The notes: generated by a model from the letters alone, not told the origin. Positions 25,247 to 33,887 are shown, numbered from the stretch's first letter. The stretch is DNA of 64,000 nucleotides from Chloroflexia bacterium SDU3-3 (GCA_009268125.1 WBOU01000018.1:1-64000), one strand, 5' to 3'. Numbers and translations: made by a program.

Positions 25247-25263
25247 GGTAGTATAACACTACC
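25247..25263. promoter_or_regulatory. Inverted repeat GGTAGT-N5-ACTACC
   Basis: A 6-bp perfect inverted repeat with a five-base centre, 50 bases upstream of the MDR reductase start. Its size suits a MarR/HxlR/TetR-type operator. The half-sites face the opposite way from the TACC...GGTA sites of the TetR at 12.6 kb, so a different regulator is likely. Confidence 0.45.
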
Positions 25264-25444
25264 TACTGTTTTTTCAGAAGCTTTTGCCGACCATCGTGCA
25301 TAATACGTGAGGAGTGGATATTGGTTTTATTGACATAAATATGTTCCCTACGTGAAGAAAAGCGCGGTATCATAGGCGGTAAATGATCTGGTTTTGTCAT
25401 AACACAAACAGTAAAAAACAGATGAATAAATCGCGATTTAAGGC

Positions 25445-25473
25445 TTGACAGTGCGTTTTTTCGCAGCTACCAT
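25445..25473 (+). promoter_or_regulatory. Promoter of the PTS operon
   Basis: Consensus TTGACA (25445-25450), exactly 17 bases, then TACCAT (25468-25473). It faces the MtlR-like gene, about 100 bases upstream of its start. The -10 is weak, as expected for an activated promoter. Confidence 0.65.
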
Positions 25474-25574
25474 AAGACCCACAGCAAACAACATTTACGC
25501 AATATGTCCACAGCAGGACATGGGGTTTGTCGGTTCGCATAGCGCGGCTATTTTCATGTAACACGGTGGCGTGT

Positions 25575-27119
25575 ATGATGTCGCTGACGACAGCACAACG
25601 AGATCTTCTGCACCATATGCTGAATATGGATGCGCCGGTTGGGGCATCCGCCCTTGGGCAGCAGCTTCACCTAACCCCCCGGCAGGTGCAGTATGGCCTT
25701 CGCGAGGTCAAGAGCTGGCTGGTCCAGCGCCAGACCGAGGTGCGCCATGTGCCCGGTGTCGGCATTCAGATCCTCTGCACCCCCGAGCAGCGCCAGCACC
25801 TGCTGCGCGAGCTTTCCTCGCAGTCCCGCTTCCAGCTCATTCTCACGCCCGATCAGCGCCAGCAGCTGCTAGCCCTGGTGCTGCTGCTGGCCAACGAGCC
25901 GCGCACCCTAGGCCAGCTTCAGAACGATTTCGAGATCGCCCGCGTGACGGTGCTGAAAGATCTGGATGCGGCGACGGTCTGGCTCAACTCGTTTGGCCTC
26001 ACGGTTGCGCGGCGGCAGCACCGTGGCTGCTGGGTGGCCGGCAGCGAGCTGGCCCGCCGTCAGGCGCTGGCCGCGCTGCTGTGGGGCGATGTGCCGCACG
26101 CCCAGCCCTTGCTGGCCACCACCCACCGCCAGGGCCTGGTGTTCGCGCTGGCCCAAGATGCCGCGCTGCTGCCCATCTTAAGCGATCTGCAGCGCCAGCT
26201 GGGCAGCTGGGATCTGCCTTCCGCCGAGGCCACGGTGGCCACGATGGAGCGCGAGCTTGGCGGGCGCTTCACCGACGAGTCGGCCTTGCAGCTGGCCCTC
26301 CATATTGCCACGCAGGCCCGGCGCGTGCGCCAGCAGCACTATGTGGCGATCGCGCCCGAGGCGCTGGGCTGGCTGCGCAGCCTGCCGATCTGGCCGCTGT
26401 CCAGCCGCGAGGGCATGCGGCTGTGGCCCGATCTGCCGCCCCATGTGGCCGAGGCCGAGACCGCCGCGCTGGCCCTGCAGGTGCTGGCCAGCGTGCGCGA
26501 TGAGCCGTGGCGCAAGCTGGGCCAGCAGTCGGGCCTGGTGGCCGACATGCTCGCGCAGTTCATGGCCGACATTGGCCGGGCCTACAGCGCCCCCGAGTTG
26601 GCCGACGACCAGCTGCTGCGCGATGGCCTTGAGGCCCACATCCTGCCGGCCTGCGTGCGCCAGCGCTTTGGGCTGTGGGGCACCGCCCGTGCCACCGGCG
26701 AGATTCAGACCGAGCGCTACGCCTTCGAGCGCGGCGTGGCGGCCCGCATCGCCGCCCAGATCGCCGCCGAGACCGGGGTGGCGCTGCCGCCCTCGGCCCA
26801 CGACGACCTGGTGCTGCTGCTGCGTGCCGCGATCGTGCGCGCCCGCCCCGAGCGAGCGCGCCACGTGTTGGTGGTCTGCCCCAGCGGCATGGCCACCACG
26901 CAGCTGCTGGTGGCGCGGCTCAAGGCCCGCTTCCCGCGCTTCGGTACCTTCGAGGTGCTCTCCATCCGCGAGCTGAATGCCGAGCGCGTCATCGGCGCCG
27001 ATCTGATCATCACCACCGTGCCGCTGCCGATCGCGGGCGAGCTGCCGGTGGAAGTTCTTCATGTTCACCCAATGCTAAGCCCCGAGGATATCACCGCGCT
27101 GATGCAGTGGATGGCCTAA
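25575..27119 (+). CDS. MtlR/BglG-type PTS-regulated transcriptional activator
   Basis: 514 aa. Two N-terminal HTH units (~5-60 TTAQRDLLHHML...GASALGQQLHLTPRQVQYGLRE, and ~100-150 EPRTLGQLQNDFEIARVTVLKDL) are followed by PRD-like helical regions (~170-390; candidate phosphorylatable His in LALHIATQ and EAHILPACVRQRFG) and an EIIB-Gat-like domain (~420-500) with VCPSGMATTQLL, the Cys loop. The C-terminal EIIA domain of classical MtlR is absent. Such proteins activate PTS operons according to phosphorylation by HPr and EII components. First gene of the operon, consistent with autoregulation. Two ATGs lie at 25575 and 25578; the longer form from 25527 adds residues unlike the family. Confidence 0.82.
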   Translation: MMSLTTAQRDLLHHMLNMDAPVGASALGQQLHLTPRQVQYGLREVKSWLVQRQTEVRHVPGVGIQILCTPEQRQHLLRELSSQSRFQLILTPDQRQQLLALVLLLANEPRTLGQLQNDFEIARVTVLKDLDAATVWLNSFGLTVARRQHRGCWVAGSELARRQALAALLWGDVPHAQPLLATTHRQGLVFALAQDAALLPILSDLQRQLGSWDLPSAEATVATMERELGGRFTDESALQLALHIATQARRVRQQHYVAIAPEALGWLRSLPIWPLSSREGMRLWPDLPPHVAEAETAALALQVLASVRDEPWRKLGQQSGLVADMLAQFMADIGRAYSAPELADDQLLRDGLEAHILPACVRQRFGLWGTARATGEIQTERYAFERGVAARIAAQIAAETGVALPPSAHDDLVLLLRAAIVRARPERARHVLVVCPSGMATTQLLVARLKARFPRFGTFEVLSIRELNAERVIGADLIITTVPLPIAGELPVEVLHVHPMLSPEDITALMQWMA

Positions 27120-27134
27120 CGCCTCTGGCGTTTA
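27118..27134 (+). terminator. Small hairpin after the regulator gene (possible attenuator)
   Basis: AACGCC (27118-27123) pairs with GGCGTT (27127-27132) around TCT, directly after the regulator stop, followed by a T-rich TTATTGTTTGTTGG. A weak terminator or processing site that could lower expression of the transport genes relative to the regulator, or the reverse. Confidence 0.4.
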
Positions 27135-27205
27135 TTGTTTGTTGGCTTGCGCTGCCGCTACCGGCAGTGGTGTATTGCATATGTCGTTCAAAGGAGAAAC
27201 GAGCC

Positions 27206-28276
27206 ATGCGTCAGCACATCCAGCGCTTCGGGAGCTTCCTGGCTGGGATGGTCGTGCCGAATATCGGCGCATTCATTGCCTGGGGACTGATTACCGCACT
27301 CTTCATCCCTTCGGGCTGGCGGCCCAACGAGACATTTGCCAAGCTGGTTGATCCCATGATCCTCTATTTGCTGCCGATCCTGATCGGCTACACCGGCGGC
27401 AAGCTGGTCTACGATCAGCGCGGCGGCGTGGTTGGCGCGGCTGCCACCATGGGCGTGATCGTGGGCGCGAGCATCCCCATGTTCATCGGCGCGATGATTA
27501 TGGGCCCGCTCGGCGGCTTCCTGATGAAGAAGATCGATGAGTTCCTTGAGGATAAGACTCCCGTCGGCTTCGAGCTGCTGTTCAACAACTTCTCGGCTGG
27601 CTTCCTGATCATGGGCCTGGTGCTGCTGGCGAATGTGCTGATCGGCCCGGCGGTGCAGACGGCCAGCGTGGCCCTAGGCGGCGTGGTGCAGTTCCTGATC
27701 GACTCGCGCCTGCTGCCGATCGCCGATATCATCATCGAGCCAGCCAAGGTGCTGTTCCTGAACAACGCCATCAACCACGGCATCCTTGGCCCACTGGGCG
27801 TGGCCGAGGTGAAGGAGCACGGCAAGGCCATCCACTTCCTGCTGGAGACCAACCCTGGCCCTGGCCTGGGCCTGCTGCTGGCCTACTGGTTCGCTGGTAA
27901 GGGCGACCTGAAGCTCTCGGCCCCGGGCGCGGCCATCATCCACTTCCTGGGCGGCATCCACGAGATCTACTTCCCCTACATCCTGGCGCACCCGATCATG
28001 ATCGTGGCGATGTGGGTGGGCGGCATCTTGGCCGACCTGTGGTTCGTGGTCACTGGCGCTGGCCTGGTGGCCACCCCGGCCCCTGGCTCGATCATCGCCT
28101 ACCTGGCGGTCATCCCGCTCGGCTCGCACATCCCGGTGCTGGGCGGCGTGCTGATCGGCGCGGTTGGCTCGTTCATCGCTGGCTCGGCCATCCTGCGCTT
28201 CTTCCCGGCCCGCACCACCGACGAAGTCGACGAGCCTGAGGCCGATGTGGCCCCGGCGGCGGTGCCTGCCGACTAG
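27206..28276 (+). CDS. mtlA: Mannitol/hexitol-type PTS EIIC permease
   Basis: 356 aa, a stand-alone EIIC domain with about eight hydrophobic segments. FGSFLAGMVVPNIGAFIAWGLITALF at the start, NNAINHGILGPLG and FLGGIHEIYFPYIL are the signature stretches of MtlA-type EIIC (the last includes the GxHE-like sugar-phosphorylation motif). The sequence ends in an acidic/alanine-rich tail without an EIIB domain; EIIB and EIIA are separate downstream genes. It moves and phosphorylates a hexitol, mannitol by family resemblance, but sorbitol or galactitol cannot be excluded. AAAGGAGA lies 8 bases before ATG 27206. The frame is open far upstream through the regulator gene, but only as an overlap shadow. 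Confidence 0.88.
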   Translation: MRQHIQRFGSFLAGMVVPNIGAFIAWGLITALFIPSGWRPNETFAKLVDPMILYLLPILIGYTGGKLVYDQRGGVVGAAATMGVIVGASIPMFIGAMIMGPLGGFLMKKIDEFLEDKTPVGFELLFNNFSAGFLIMGLVLLANVLIGPAVQTASVALGGVVQFLIDSRLLPIADIIIEPAKVLFLNNAINHGILGPLGVAEVKEHGKAIHFLLETNPGPGLGLLLAYWFAGKGDLKLSAPGAAIIHFLGGIHEIYFPYILAHPIMIVAMWVGGILADLWFVVTGAGLVATPAPGSIIAYLAVIPLGSHIPVLGGVLIGAVGSFIAGSAILRFFPARTTDEVDEPEADVAPAAVPAD

Positions 28277-28286
28277 CGCGCAGCGC

Positions 28287-28316
28287 GGCTGGAAGTGCCC
28301 CTGCGACCTTCCAGCC
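28287..28316 (+). terminator. Hairpin between EIIC and EIIB genes
   Basis: GGCTGGAAG / CTTCCAGCC, 9 bp with a 12-base loop, ten bases past the EIIC stop; CGTTCTTTTG follows. More likely an mRNA processing or stability element than a full terminator, because EIIB and EIIA lie downstream in the same orientation. Confidence 0.5.
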
Positions 28317-28407
28317 GCCGTCGTTCTTTTGAAAATGCCCCGCGCTCTGCGCAGAAGATATGATTAAACCTCTAGCCTGTATTGGTTATTGAAAGGAGAT
28401 GGCAGCT

Positions 28408-28731
28408 ATGGCAGCCTCGATTCCTGTAGCAGATATTGACACGATCGTGTTTGCGTGCGAGGCCGGTATCGGCTCCAGCATCATGGGCGTGAATGCCTTT
28501 AAGCGCAAGCTGAAGCAGGCCAATCTGAGCATCACGGTGGTGCACAAGCCAGTGCGCTCGGTGTCGGCGGATGCCAAGGTGGTGATCGCCCACAAGGGCC
28601 TGGCCGAGTTCGCCCGCAAGCAGGCTCCGAACGCGGTGGTGATCGCCTTCTCGCAGTTTATTAACGACCCCGTGTTCGATCGTGTGATCAACGAGCTGAA
28701 GGCGGGCGACGCTGTGACGGAGGCACGCTAG
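28408..28731 (+). CDS. Mannitol-type PTS EIIB
   Basis: 107 aa stand-alone EIIB. The phosphocysteine loop is VFACEAGIGSSIMGVNAFKRKLK (Cys ~16), matching the MtlA EIIB pattern ACDAGMGSSAMGA. The rest (VVIAHKGLAEFARKQAPNAVVIAFSQFIND) is also the MtlA type. It carries phosphate from EIIA to the sugar on EIIC. ATG 28408 is chosen over 28399 because AAAGGAG sits directly against the latter but nine bases from the former. Two bases separate its stop from the EIIA start. Confidence 0.88.
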   Translation: MAASIPVADIDTIVFACEAGIGSSIMGVNAFKRKLKQANLSITVVHKPVRSVSADAKVVIAHKGLAEFARKQAPNAVVIAFSQFINDPVFDRVINELKAGDAVTEAR

Positions 28732-28733
28732 CC

Positions 28734-29177
28734 ATGGCAATCGTATCTGTTGACCGCGTGAAGGTTCAGGCCAGTGCATCCGACAAGCTGGATGCTATCC
28801 GCCAGGCGGGCGAGCTGCTGGTGAGGGGTGGCTGCGCCCAGCCCGCCTATGTCGATGGCATGCTCGCCCGCGAGCAGACCATGTCCACCTACATTGGCAA
28901 CGGCGTGGCCATCCCCCATGGCCAGTTCGAGAACCGCGCCGATGTGCTGGCCACCGGCGTGTCGGTGGTGCAGTTCCCCGAGGGCGTGGAGTGGGAGCCG
29001 GGCGAGCGCGCCTACCTGGTGATCGGGATCGCCGCCGACGCCGAGGAGCACCTGGGCGTGCTGGCCAACCTGGCCGAGGTGATCGAAGACCCCGAGGCCG
29101 CCGAGCAGCTGGCGCGGCTGGCCGACCCCTCGCAGATCGTGGCCTGCCTGAGCCGAGAACGTGTGGAAGAGGCATAG
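28734..29177 (+). CDS. Mannitol/fructose-type PTS EIIA
   Basis: 147 aa, the usual EIIA-Mtl/Fru length. Active-site histidine is in GNGVAIPHGQFE (TYIGNGVAIPHG); DKLDAIRQAGELLVRGGCAQPAYVDGMLARE is the conserved N-terminal part. It receives phosphate from HPr (in this operon as the N-terminal domain of the next gene product) and passes it to EIIB. Starts two bases after the EIIB stop, so translation is coupled. Confidence 0.9.
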   Translation: MAIVSVDRVKVQASASDKLDAIRQAGELLVRGGCAQPAYVDGMLAREQTMSTYIGNGVAIPHGQFENRADVLATGVSVVQFPEGVEWEPGERAYLVIGIAADAEEHLGVLANLAEVIEDPEAAEQLARLADPSQIVACLSRERVEEA

Positions 29178-29214
29178 CGGGCGCGCTGGTGCGGTGTCCT
29201 AAAGGAATGTGGTT

Positions 29215-31227
29215 ATGCAGCAGCTTGAATTGGTGATCCATAATGCGACCGGCCTCCACGCTCGCCCAGCGCGGATGTTTGTGGATATTGCCAAGCGCTA
29301 TCAGTCATCGATCCAGATCCAGCACGGCCAGAAGCGGGTGAATGCGAAGAGCCTGATCGCCGTGCTGACGCTGGGCGTGGCCCATGGGCAGCATATCTGT
29401 ATCGACATAAGCGGTGAAGACGAGGTTGTGGCGGCAGCGGCGCTTTCGGCTGCTGTGAACGAGGGCCTTGGTGAAGGCCCTCAGCACGCCCCCGCCGCCC
29501 CTGCCCCAGCCCCGGCGGCGCCGCCTGCCGCCGCGCCCAGCAGCGCCAACCAGCTGCGCGGCGTGGCGGGCGCGCCCGGCATCGCGATCGGGCCGGTGTT
29601 CCGCATCGAGCGGGCCTCGCTGGCCGTCGGCGAGGTGTTCGGCGGGGTCGAGCAGGAGTGCGATAAGCTCAACGCGGCGCTGGCCTCCGCCCGCCAGCAG
29701 CTGTTCGCCCTGCGCGAGCAGGTGCTGCTGCGCGGCGCTGCCGAGGAGGCCGCGATCTTCGATGTGCACAGCGAGATCTTGGCCGATGCCGATCTGCTGG
29801 CCGCCGTGCGCGGCGCGATCGCCGATGGCGTGGCCTGCGCAGCCGCCTGGCAGTCGGCCATCGCCGCCCAGGCCAAGGGCCTTGAGGCGCTTTCCAACGC
29901 GGTGCTGGCCGCCCGCGCCGCCGACCTGCGCGATGTGGGCGACCGCGTGCTGCGGCTGCTCATCGGTGCCGATCAGCCGGTGCCCCAGCTGCCCGACCAC
30001 CCCGTGATCGTGGTGGCCTACGACCTCTCGCCATCCGAGACGGCCTCGCTCGATCCCAGCCGCGTGCTGGGCTTCTGCACCGCTGTCGGCGGCCCCAATG
30101 CCCACACGGCCATCCTAGCGCGGGCGCTCGGCCTGCCCGCTGTGGTGAGCGCTGGCCCGGCGGTGCTGGATGTTCCCATCGGCACACCGGTCATCCTCGA
30201 CGGCGGCGCAGGCACGCTCCAGCTGGGGCCGGGCGAGGCCGACCTGGCCACGGCCCGCGCCGCCCAGCGCGAGCAGCAGGCCCGCCGCGCCGCCGCCGCC
30301 GCCGCCGCGCAGAGCGCCGCCATCACCACCGACGGCCACCGCGTCGAGGTTGCGGCCAATATTGGCGGCATCGACGAGGCCCGCCAGGTGCGCCAGAGCG
30401 GTGCCGAGGGCGTGGGCCTGCTGCGCACCGAGTTCCTGTTCCTCGACCGCTCCAGCGCGCCCACCGAGGAGGAGCAGCTGTCCATCTACCAGCAGATCGG
30501 CCAGGAGCTGGGCGACCTGCCGGTGATTATCCGCACGCTCGACATCGGCGGCGACAAGCCGCTGCCCTACCTGGCGCTGCCTGCCGAGCAAAACCCCTTC
30601 CTGGGCGAGCGCGGCATCCGCCTCTGTCTTGCCCACCCCGACCTGCTCCGTCAGCAGCTGCGCGCCATCCTGCGCGCCTCGGCCTCGCATCGGCTGCGGA
30701 TCATGTTCCCCATGATCGCCGACATGGCCGAGCTGCGCGCCGCCCGCGCGCTTCTGGATGAGCTGCGGCTTGAGCTACATGTCCCGCCGGTCGAGGTCGG
30801 CATCATGGTCGAGGTGCCCTCGGCGGCGCTGATGGCCGACCTGTTTGCCCAGGATGTCGACTTCTTCTCGATCGGCACCAACGACCTAACCCAGTACACA
30901 CTGGCGATGGACCGCACGCACCCCAACCTCGCCACCAAGGCCGATGGCCTGCACCCCGCCGTGCTCCGCCTGATCGCGCGCACCGCCGATGCGGCCCACG
31001 CCGCTGGCAAATGGGTGGGCGTCTGCGGCGAGCTTGCCGCCGACCCGGCTGCGGTCCCCATCCTCGTGGGCCTGGGCGTCGACGAGCTGAGCATCAGTGT
31101 GCCCGCCATCCCCTCGGTAAAAGCTCAGATCCGCACCCTCAGCCTGGCCGAATGCCAGGAGCGCGCGCGCGGGGCGCTGGTATGCGCCACCGCCAAGCAG
31201 GTGCGCGAAGGAGAGATACAGCGATGA
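29215..31227 (+). CDS. ptsI: HPr-Enzyme I fusion (phosphoenolpyruvate-protein phosphotransferase)
   Basis: 670 aa. Residues 1-87 are a full HPr: with ATG 29215 the phosphohistidine falls at His15 (GLHARPA) and the regulatory serine at Ser46 (VNAKSLIAV), the textbook numbering, which supports this start (AAAGGA eight bases upstream). An Ala/Pro linker (~90-115) leads to Enzyme I: the phosphohistidine loop GGPNAHTAILARALGLPAVV, and the PEP-binding barrel with LLRTEFLFLDR, DFFSIGTNDLTQYTLAMDR and the active-site Cys in VCGELAADP. It autophosphorylates with PEP and feeds EIIA. Enzyme I and HPr as one protein inside a sugar operon, rather than a separate ptsHI, makes this cluster self-sufficient. 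Overlaps the next gene by ATGA. Confidence 0.92.
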   Translation: MQQLELVIHNATGLHARPARMFVDIAKRYQSSIQIQHGQKRVNAKSLIAVLTLGVAHGQHICIDISGEDEVVAAAALSAAVNEGLGEGPQHAPAAPAPAPAAPPAAAPSSANQLRGVAGAPGIAIGPVFRIERASLAVGEVFGGVEQECDKLNAALASARQQLFALREQVLLRGAAEEAAIFDVHSEILADADLLAAVRGAIADGVACAAAWQSAIAAQAKGLEALSNAVLAARAADLRDVGDRVLRLLIGADQPVPQLPDHPVIVVAYDLSPSETASLDPSRVLGFCTAVGGPNAHTAILARALGLPAVVSAGPAVLDVPIGTPVILDGGAGTLQLGPGEADLATARAAQREQQARRAAAAAAAQSAAITTDGHRVEVAANIGGIDEARQVRQSGAEGVGLLRTEFLFLDRSSAPTEEEQLSIYQQIGQELGDLPVIIRTLDIGGDKPLPYLALPAEQNPFLGERGIRLCLAHPDLLRQQLRAILRASASHRLRIMFPMIADMAELRAARALLDELRLELHVPPVEVGIMVEVPSAALMADLFAQDVDFFSIGTNDLTQYTLAMDRTHPNLATKADGLHPAVLRLIARTADAAHAAGKWVGVCGELAADPAAVPILVGLGVDELSISVPAIPSVKAQIRTLSLAECQERARGALVCATAKQVREGEIQR

Positions 31228-32957
31228 AAACGCGAATTGAGACCTATACGTCGTCCCAGGCACCGATTGCAAAACAGACCTGGGCGTGGAATATGTATGG
31301 CGCAGGCGTCGAGCAGATCGGCCGCGAGGGCCAGCCCGAGCTGTTCGCGGTGCCCGAGCCGAGCGATGATCAGCTGCTGGTGCGCGTCGATGCCGTTGGG
31401 ATGTGTTTCTCGGATGTAAAGCTCATCCAGCAGGGCGGGAAGCACCCCAAGCTCTACAACCGCGATCTGTCGGTCGAGCCGACCCGCCTCGGCCACGAGG
31501 CCGCGCTCACCGTGCTGAAGGTCGGCAAGAATCTACAGGGTCAGTATCATGCTGGCCAGCGCCTAGCTATGCAGCCCGACATCTACCAGAACGGGCGCAG
31601 CACTGCCTACGGCTACACCATTCCCGGCGGGCTTATCCAGTTCCACCTGATCGGGCCAGAGGTGCTGCACGCCGACGATGGCGCCTACGTGCTGCCGATC
31701 TCCGAGCAGATGGGCTATGCCGAGACTGCGCTGACCGAGCCGTGGGCCTGCGTCGAGGGCGCGTACACCCAGCGCCGACGCCTCGCCCCCAAGGCGGGTG
31801 GGGTGATGTGGATCGTTGGGCAGCCTGGTGATGCCACCCAGTATAGCTTCTCGCAGCATCTGGATGCACCGGCGACGATCGTCCTTTCCGATGTGCCTGC
31901 CAGCCTGCGCGCCCAGATCGAGCGCGCCACTAGCGCCACGGTGGTGCTGCGCGATGGCCAGACCCGCGAGGGTTACGCCGCGCTCAGCGCCGAGCTGACC
32001 AGCGGCCAGGGCTTCGATGACATCGTGCTGCTGGCCCCGCGCAGTGCCGAGGATGTTTCCGCCGCCGCCCGCCTGATCGCCCGGCGTGGCACCTTCAACA
32101 TCGTAGGCAGCGAGCCGCTTGATGGCCTGCCCAATATCGACGTGGGCCGCATTCACTACGACTATACCGCCTATGTCGGCACGCGCGGCCCCGATATCGC
32201 GGCGGCCTATGGCGAGGCCCGCAACCGCTGCGAACTGCGCCAGGGCGGCGTGGCGCTGTTTGTGGGCGCTGGCGGCCCCATGGGCCAGATGCACGTGCAG
32301 CGTGCGATCGAGCTGGCCGACGGCCCGCGCACCGTGATCGCCACCGATGTGAACGATGGCCGATTGGCCGCGCTGGAGCGCCTGTTCCAGCAGCTCGCCG
32401 CCGACCACGGCAAGCGCTTCGTGGTCGCCAACCCCACCACAGCGTCGCTGGCCGAGCTGGTGCGGCGCGAGACCAACGGTGCGGGTGCCGATGACGTGGT
32501 GGTGAGCGTGCCCTCGGCTGGCCTGATGGCCGAGGCGGCCACCTATATGGCCAAGGACGGTATGCTGGTGCTGTTTGCTGGCGTGCCCAACGGCTCGATG
32601 GCCCCGCTCGATCTCAGCGCGGTCTATCTGAGCAATGCCCAGTTCACCGGCACATCTGGCTCGCGCCTCAGCGATCAGGAACTGGTGATTCAGAAGACGA
32701 TCGAGGGCGCACTATCGCCAAATCGTTCAGTCGCCGCAGTCGGCGGTATGAACGTGGCCCGCGAAGGCATCGCCGCGATGATGGAGGGCCGCTACGCTGG
32801 CAAGGTCGTGATCTTCCCGCAGATCCCGGATCTGCCGCTGCTAGCGCTCAGCGAGCTGAAGGCCCACTACCCCGCCGTGGCCGCCAAGCTGGCCCCTGGC
32901 AATGTCTGGACAAAAGAGGCCGAGCAGGCGCTGATCGAAGAGCTGTGGCGCGCATGA
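31224..32957 (+). CDS. Zinc-type MDR dehydrogenase with two Rossmann-like segments (SorE-like; putative hexitol-phosphate dehydrogenase)
   Basis: 577 aa, much longer than the usual 340-410 aa MDR. The N-terminal catalytic domain has Cys61 (VGMCFSDVKL) and His91-Glu92 (LGHEA), zinc ligands in ADH order, and resembles L-sorbose-1-phosphate reductase (SorE). Two nucleotide-binding-like units follow. The first (~190-325) starts GGVMWIVGQPGDATQ and lacks a clean GxGxxG; the second (~340-485) starts GGVALFVGAGGPMGQMHVQ, an intact motif. Their later parts run in parallel (FDDIVLLAPRSAEDVSAAARLIARRGTF against ADDVVVSVPSAGLMAEAATYMAKDGML), suggesting an internal duplication with one degenerate copy. 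In this operon it should oxidise the hexitol phosphate made by the PTS to a ketose phosphate, in place of MtlD. Coupled to both neighbours by ATGA overlaps. Confidence 0.78.
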   Translation: MKTRIETYTSSQAPIAKQTWAWNMYGAGVEQIGREGQPELFAVPEPSDDQLLVRVDAVGMCFSDVKLIQQGGKHPKLYNRDLSVEPTRLGHEAALTVLKVGKNLQGQYHAGQRLAMQPDIYQNGRSTAYGYTIPGGLIQFHLIGPEVLHADDGAYVLPISEQMGYAETALTEPWACVEGAYTQRRRLAPKAGGVMWIVGQPGDATQYSFSQHLDAPATIVLSDVPASLRAQIERATSATVVLRDGQTREGYAALSAELTSGQGFDDIVLLAPRSAEDVSAAARLIARRGTFNIVGSEPLDGLPNIDVGRIHYDYTAYVGTRGPDIAAAYGEARNRCELRQGGVALFVGAGGPMGQMHVQRAIELADGPRTVIATDVNDGRLAALERLFQQLAADHGKRFVVANPTTASLAELVRRETNGAGADDVVVSVPSAGLMAEAATYMAKDGMLVLFAGVPNGSMAPLDLSAVYLSNAQFTGTSGSRLSDQELVIQKTIEGALSPNRSVAAVGGMNVAREGIAAMMEGRYAGKVVIFPQIPDLPLLALSELKAHYPAVAAKLAPGNVWTKEAEQALIEELWRA

Positions 32958-33874
32958 TCTACACTCTCACGCTCAACCCCGCCCTTGACCGCGAGCTGAT
33001 GGTGCCAGCGCTTGACCTCGATCAGGTGCTGCGCGCCACCGCCACCCAGGTCGACTTCGGCGGCAAAGGCTTTAATGTCTCGCGCATGCTGATCGCGCTC
33101 GGATCGCAGAGCGTGGCGCTCGGCTTTGCTGGCGGCCACACCGGCCAACAGCTGCGCCAGGGCCTCGCGGCGCTGGAGATTGCGACCGACTTTATCGCGA
33201 TCGGGGGCGAGACCCGCACCAACATCAGCGTGGTTTCATCCGACCACACGCGGTCGCTCAAGGTAAACGAGCCAGGCCCCACGATTAGCCCTGCCGAGCA
33301 GACCTTGCTGCTCAATCAGGTGCGGCGTCTTGCACGCGCGGGCGATTGGTGGGTGCTGGCGGGCAGCCTGCCCCCCGGCCTCCCCGCTACTATGTACGCC
33401 GACCTGATCACCCTGCTGCACCAGGCCGGGGCCAACACGGTGCTCGATACCAGTGGCGAGGCGCTGCGCCACGGCTGCGCGGCCCACCCCACCCTGATCA
33501 AGCCCAACGCCGAGGAGGTCGGCCAGCTGCTTGGCCGCCGCATCCACACCCACGCCGATGCGCTGTCCGCCGCCGCCGCCTTCGCGGGCATCCCCTACGT
33601 CGTCATCTCGCTTGGGGCCGAGGGCGCGGTGCTCTCCCACCAGGGGCGCGGCTGGTTTGCCGCATCGCCCAAGGTGCAGGCGCGCAGCCCGATCGGCGCG
33701 GGCGACTCGCTGGTGGCCGGCCTGACATGGGGCCTCAGCCAAGGCGACATCCTGCAGGGCCTGCGCTGGGGCGTGGCCTGCGGCGCGGCTACGGCGGCCT
33801 GCCCTGGCACCGCCCTTGGCACCGCCCAGCAGGTGGCCGACCTCGCCCCCCAGGTGATCATCCGCGAGCTATAG
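32954..33874 (+). CDS. PfkB-family sugar-phosphate kinase (1-phosphofructokinase/tagatose-6-phosphate kinase type)
   Basis: 306 aa. It begins MIYTLTLNPALDRELMVPAL, the FruK/LacC-type N-terminus, followed by DFGGKGFNVSRMLIALG (PfkB signature 1) and ends with ARSPIGAGDSLVAGLTWGL (signature 2, catalytic Asp in GAGDS). It phosphorylates a ketose phosphate to the bisphosphate. With mannitol or sorbitol as PTS substrate the preceding dehydrogenase would give fructose-6-P; with galactitol, tagatose-6-P; sequence alone does not choose. ATG 32954 overlaps the stop of the dehydrogenase gene (ATGA); an in-frame GTG nine bases upstream is less likely. Last gene of the operon, followed by a hairpin. Confidence 0.85.
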   Translation: MIYTLTLNPALDRELMVPALDLDQVLRATATQVDFGGKGFNVSRMLIALGSQSVALGFAGGHTGQQLRQGLAALEIATDFIAIGGETRTNISVVSSDHTRSLKVNEPGPTISPAEQTLLLNQVRRLARAGDWWVLAGSLPPGLPATMYADLITLLHQAGANTVLDTSGEALRHGCAAHPTLIKPNAEEVGQLLGRRIHTHADALSAAAAFAGIPYVVISLGAEGAVLSHQGRGWFAASPKVQARSPIGAGDSLVAGLTWGLSQGDILQGLRWGVACGAATAACPGTALGTAQQVADLAPQVIIREL

Positions 33875-33887
33875 CGTAGCGCCTGCT

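Larger units (their letters stand above)
25197..25574. other. Divergent regulatory region between the MDR reductase and the PTS operon
   Basis: 378 bases, AT-rich in 25300-25500. It holds an inverted repeat next to the reductase start and a strong sigma-70-like promoter facing the PTS operon (both listed separately). No gene. Confidence 0.6.

Noticed and set aside
25330-25335. A second TTGACA upstream of the PTS operon
   Set aside because: No -10-like hexamer lies 16-18 bases downstream; TATCAT is 32 bases away.
26675-27205. Upstream extension of the EIIC reading frame
   Set aside because: Overlaps the MtlR-like coding sequence in another frame; the EIIC family start and ribosome binding site are at 27206.
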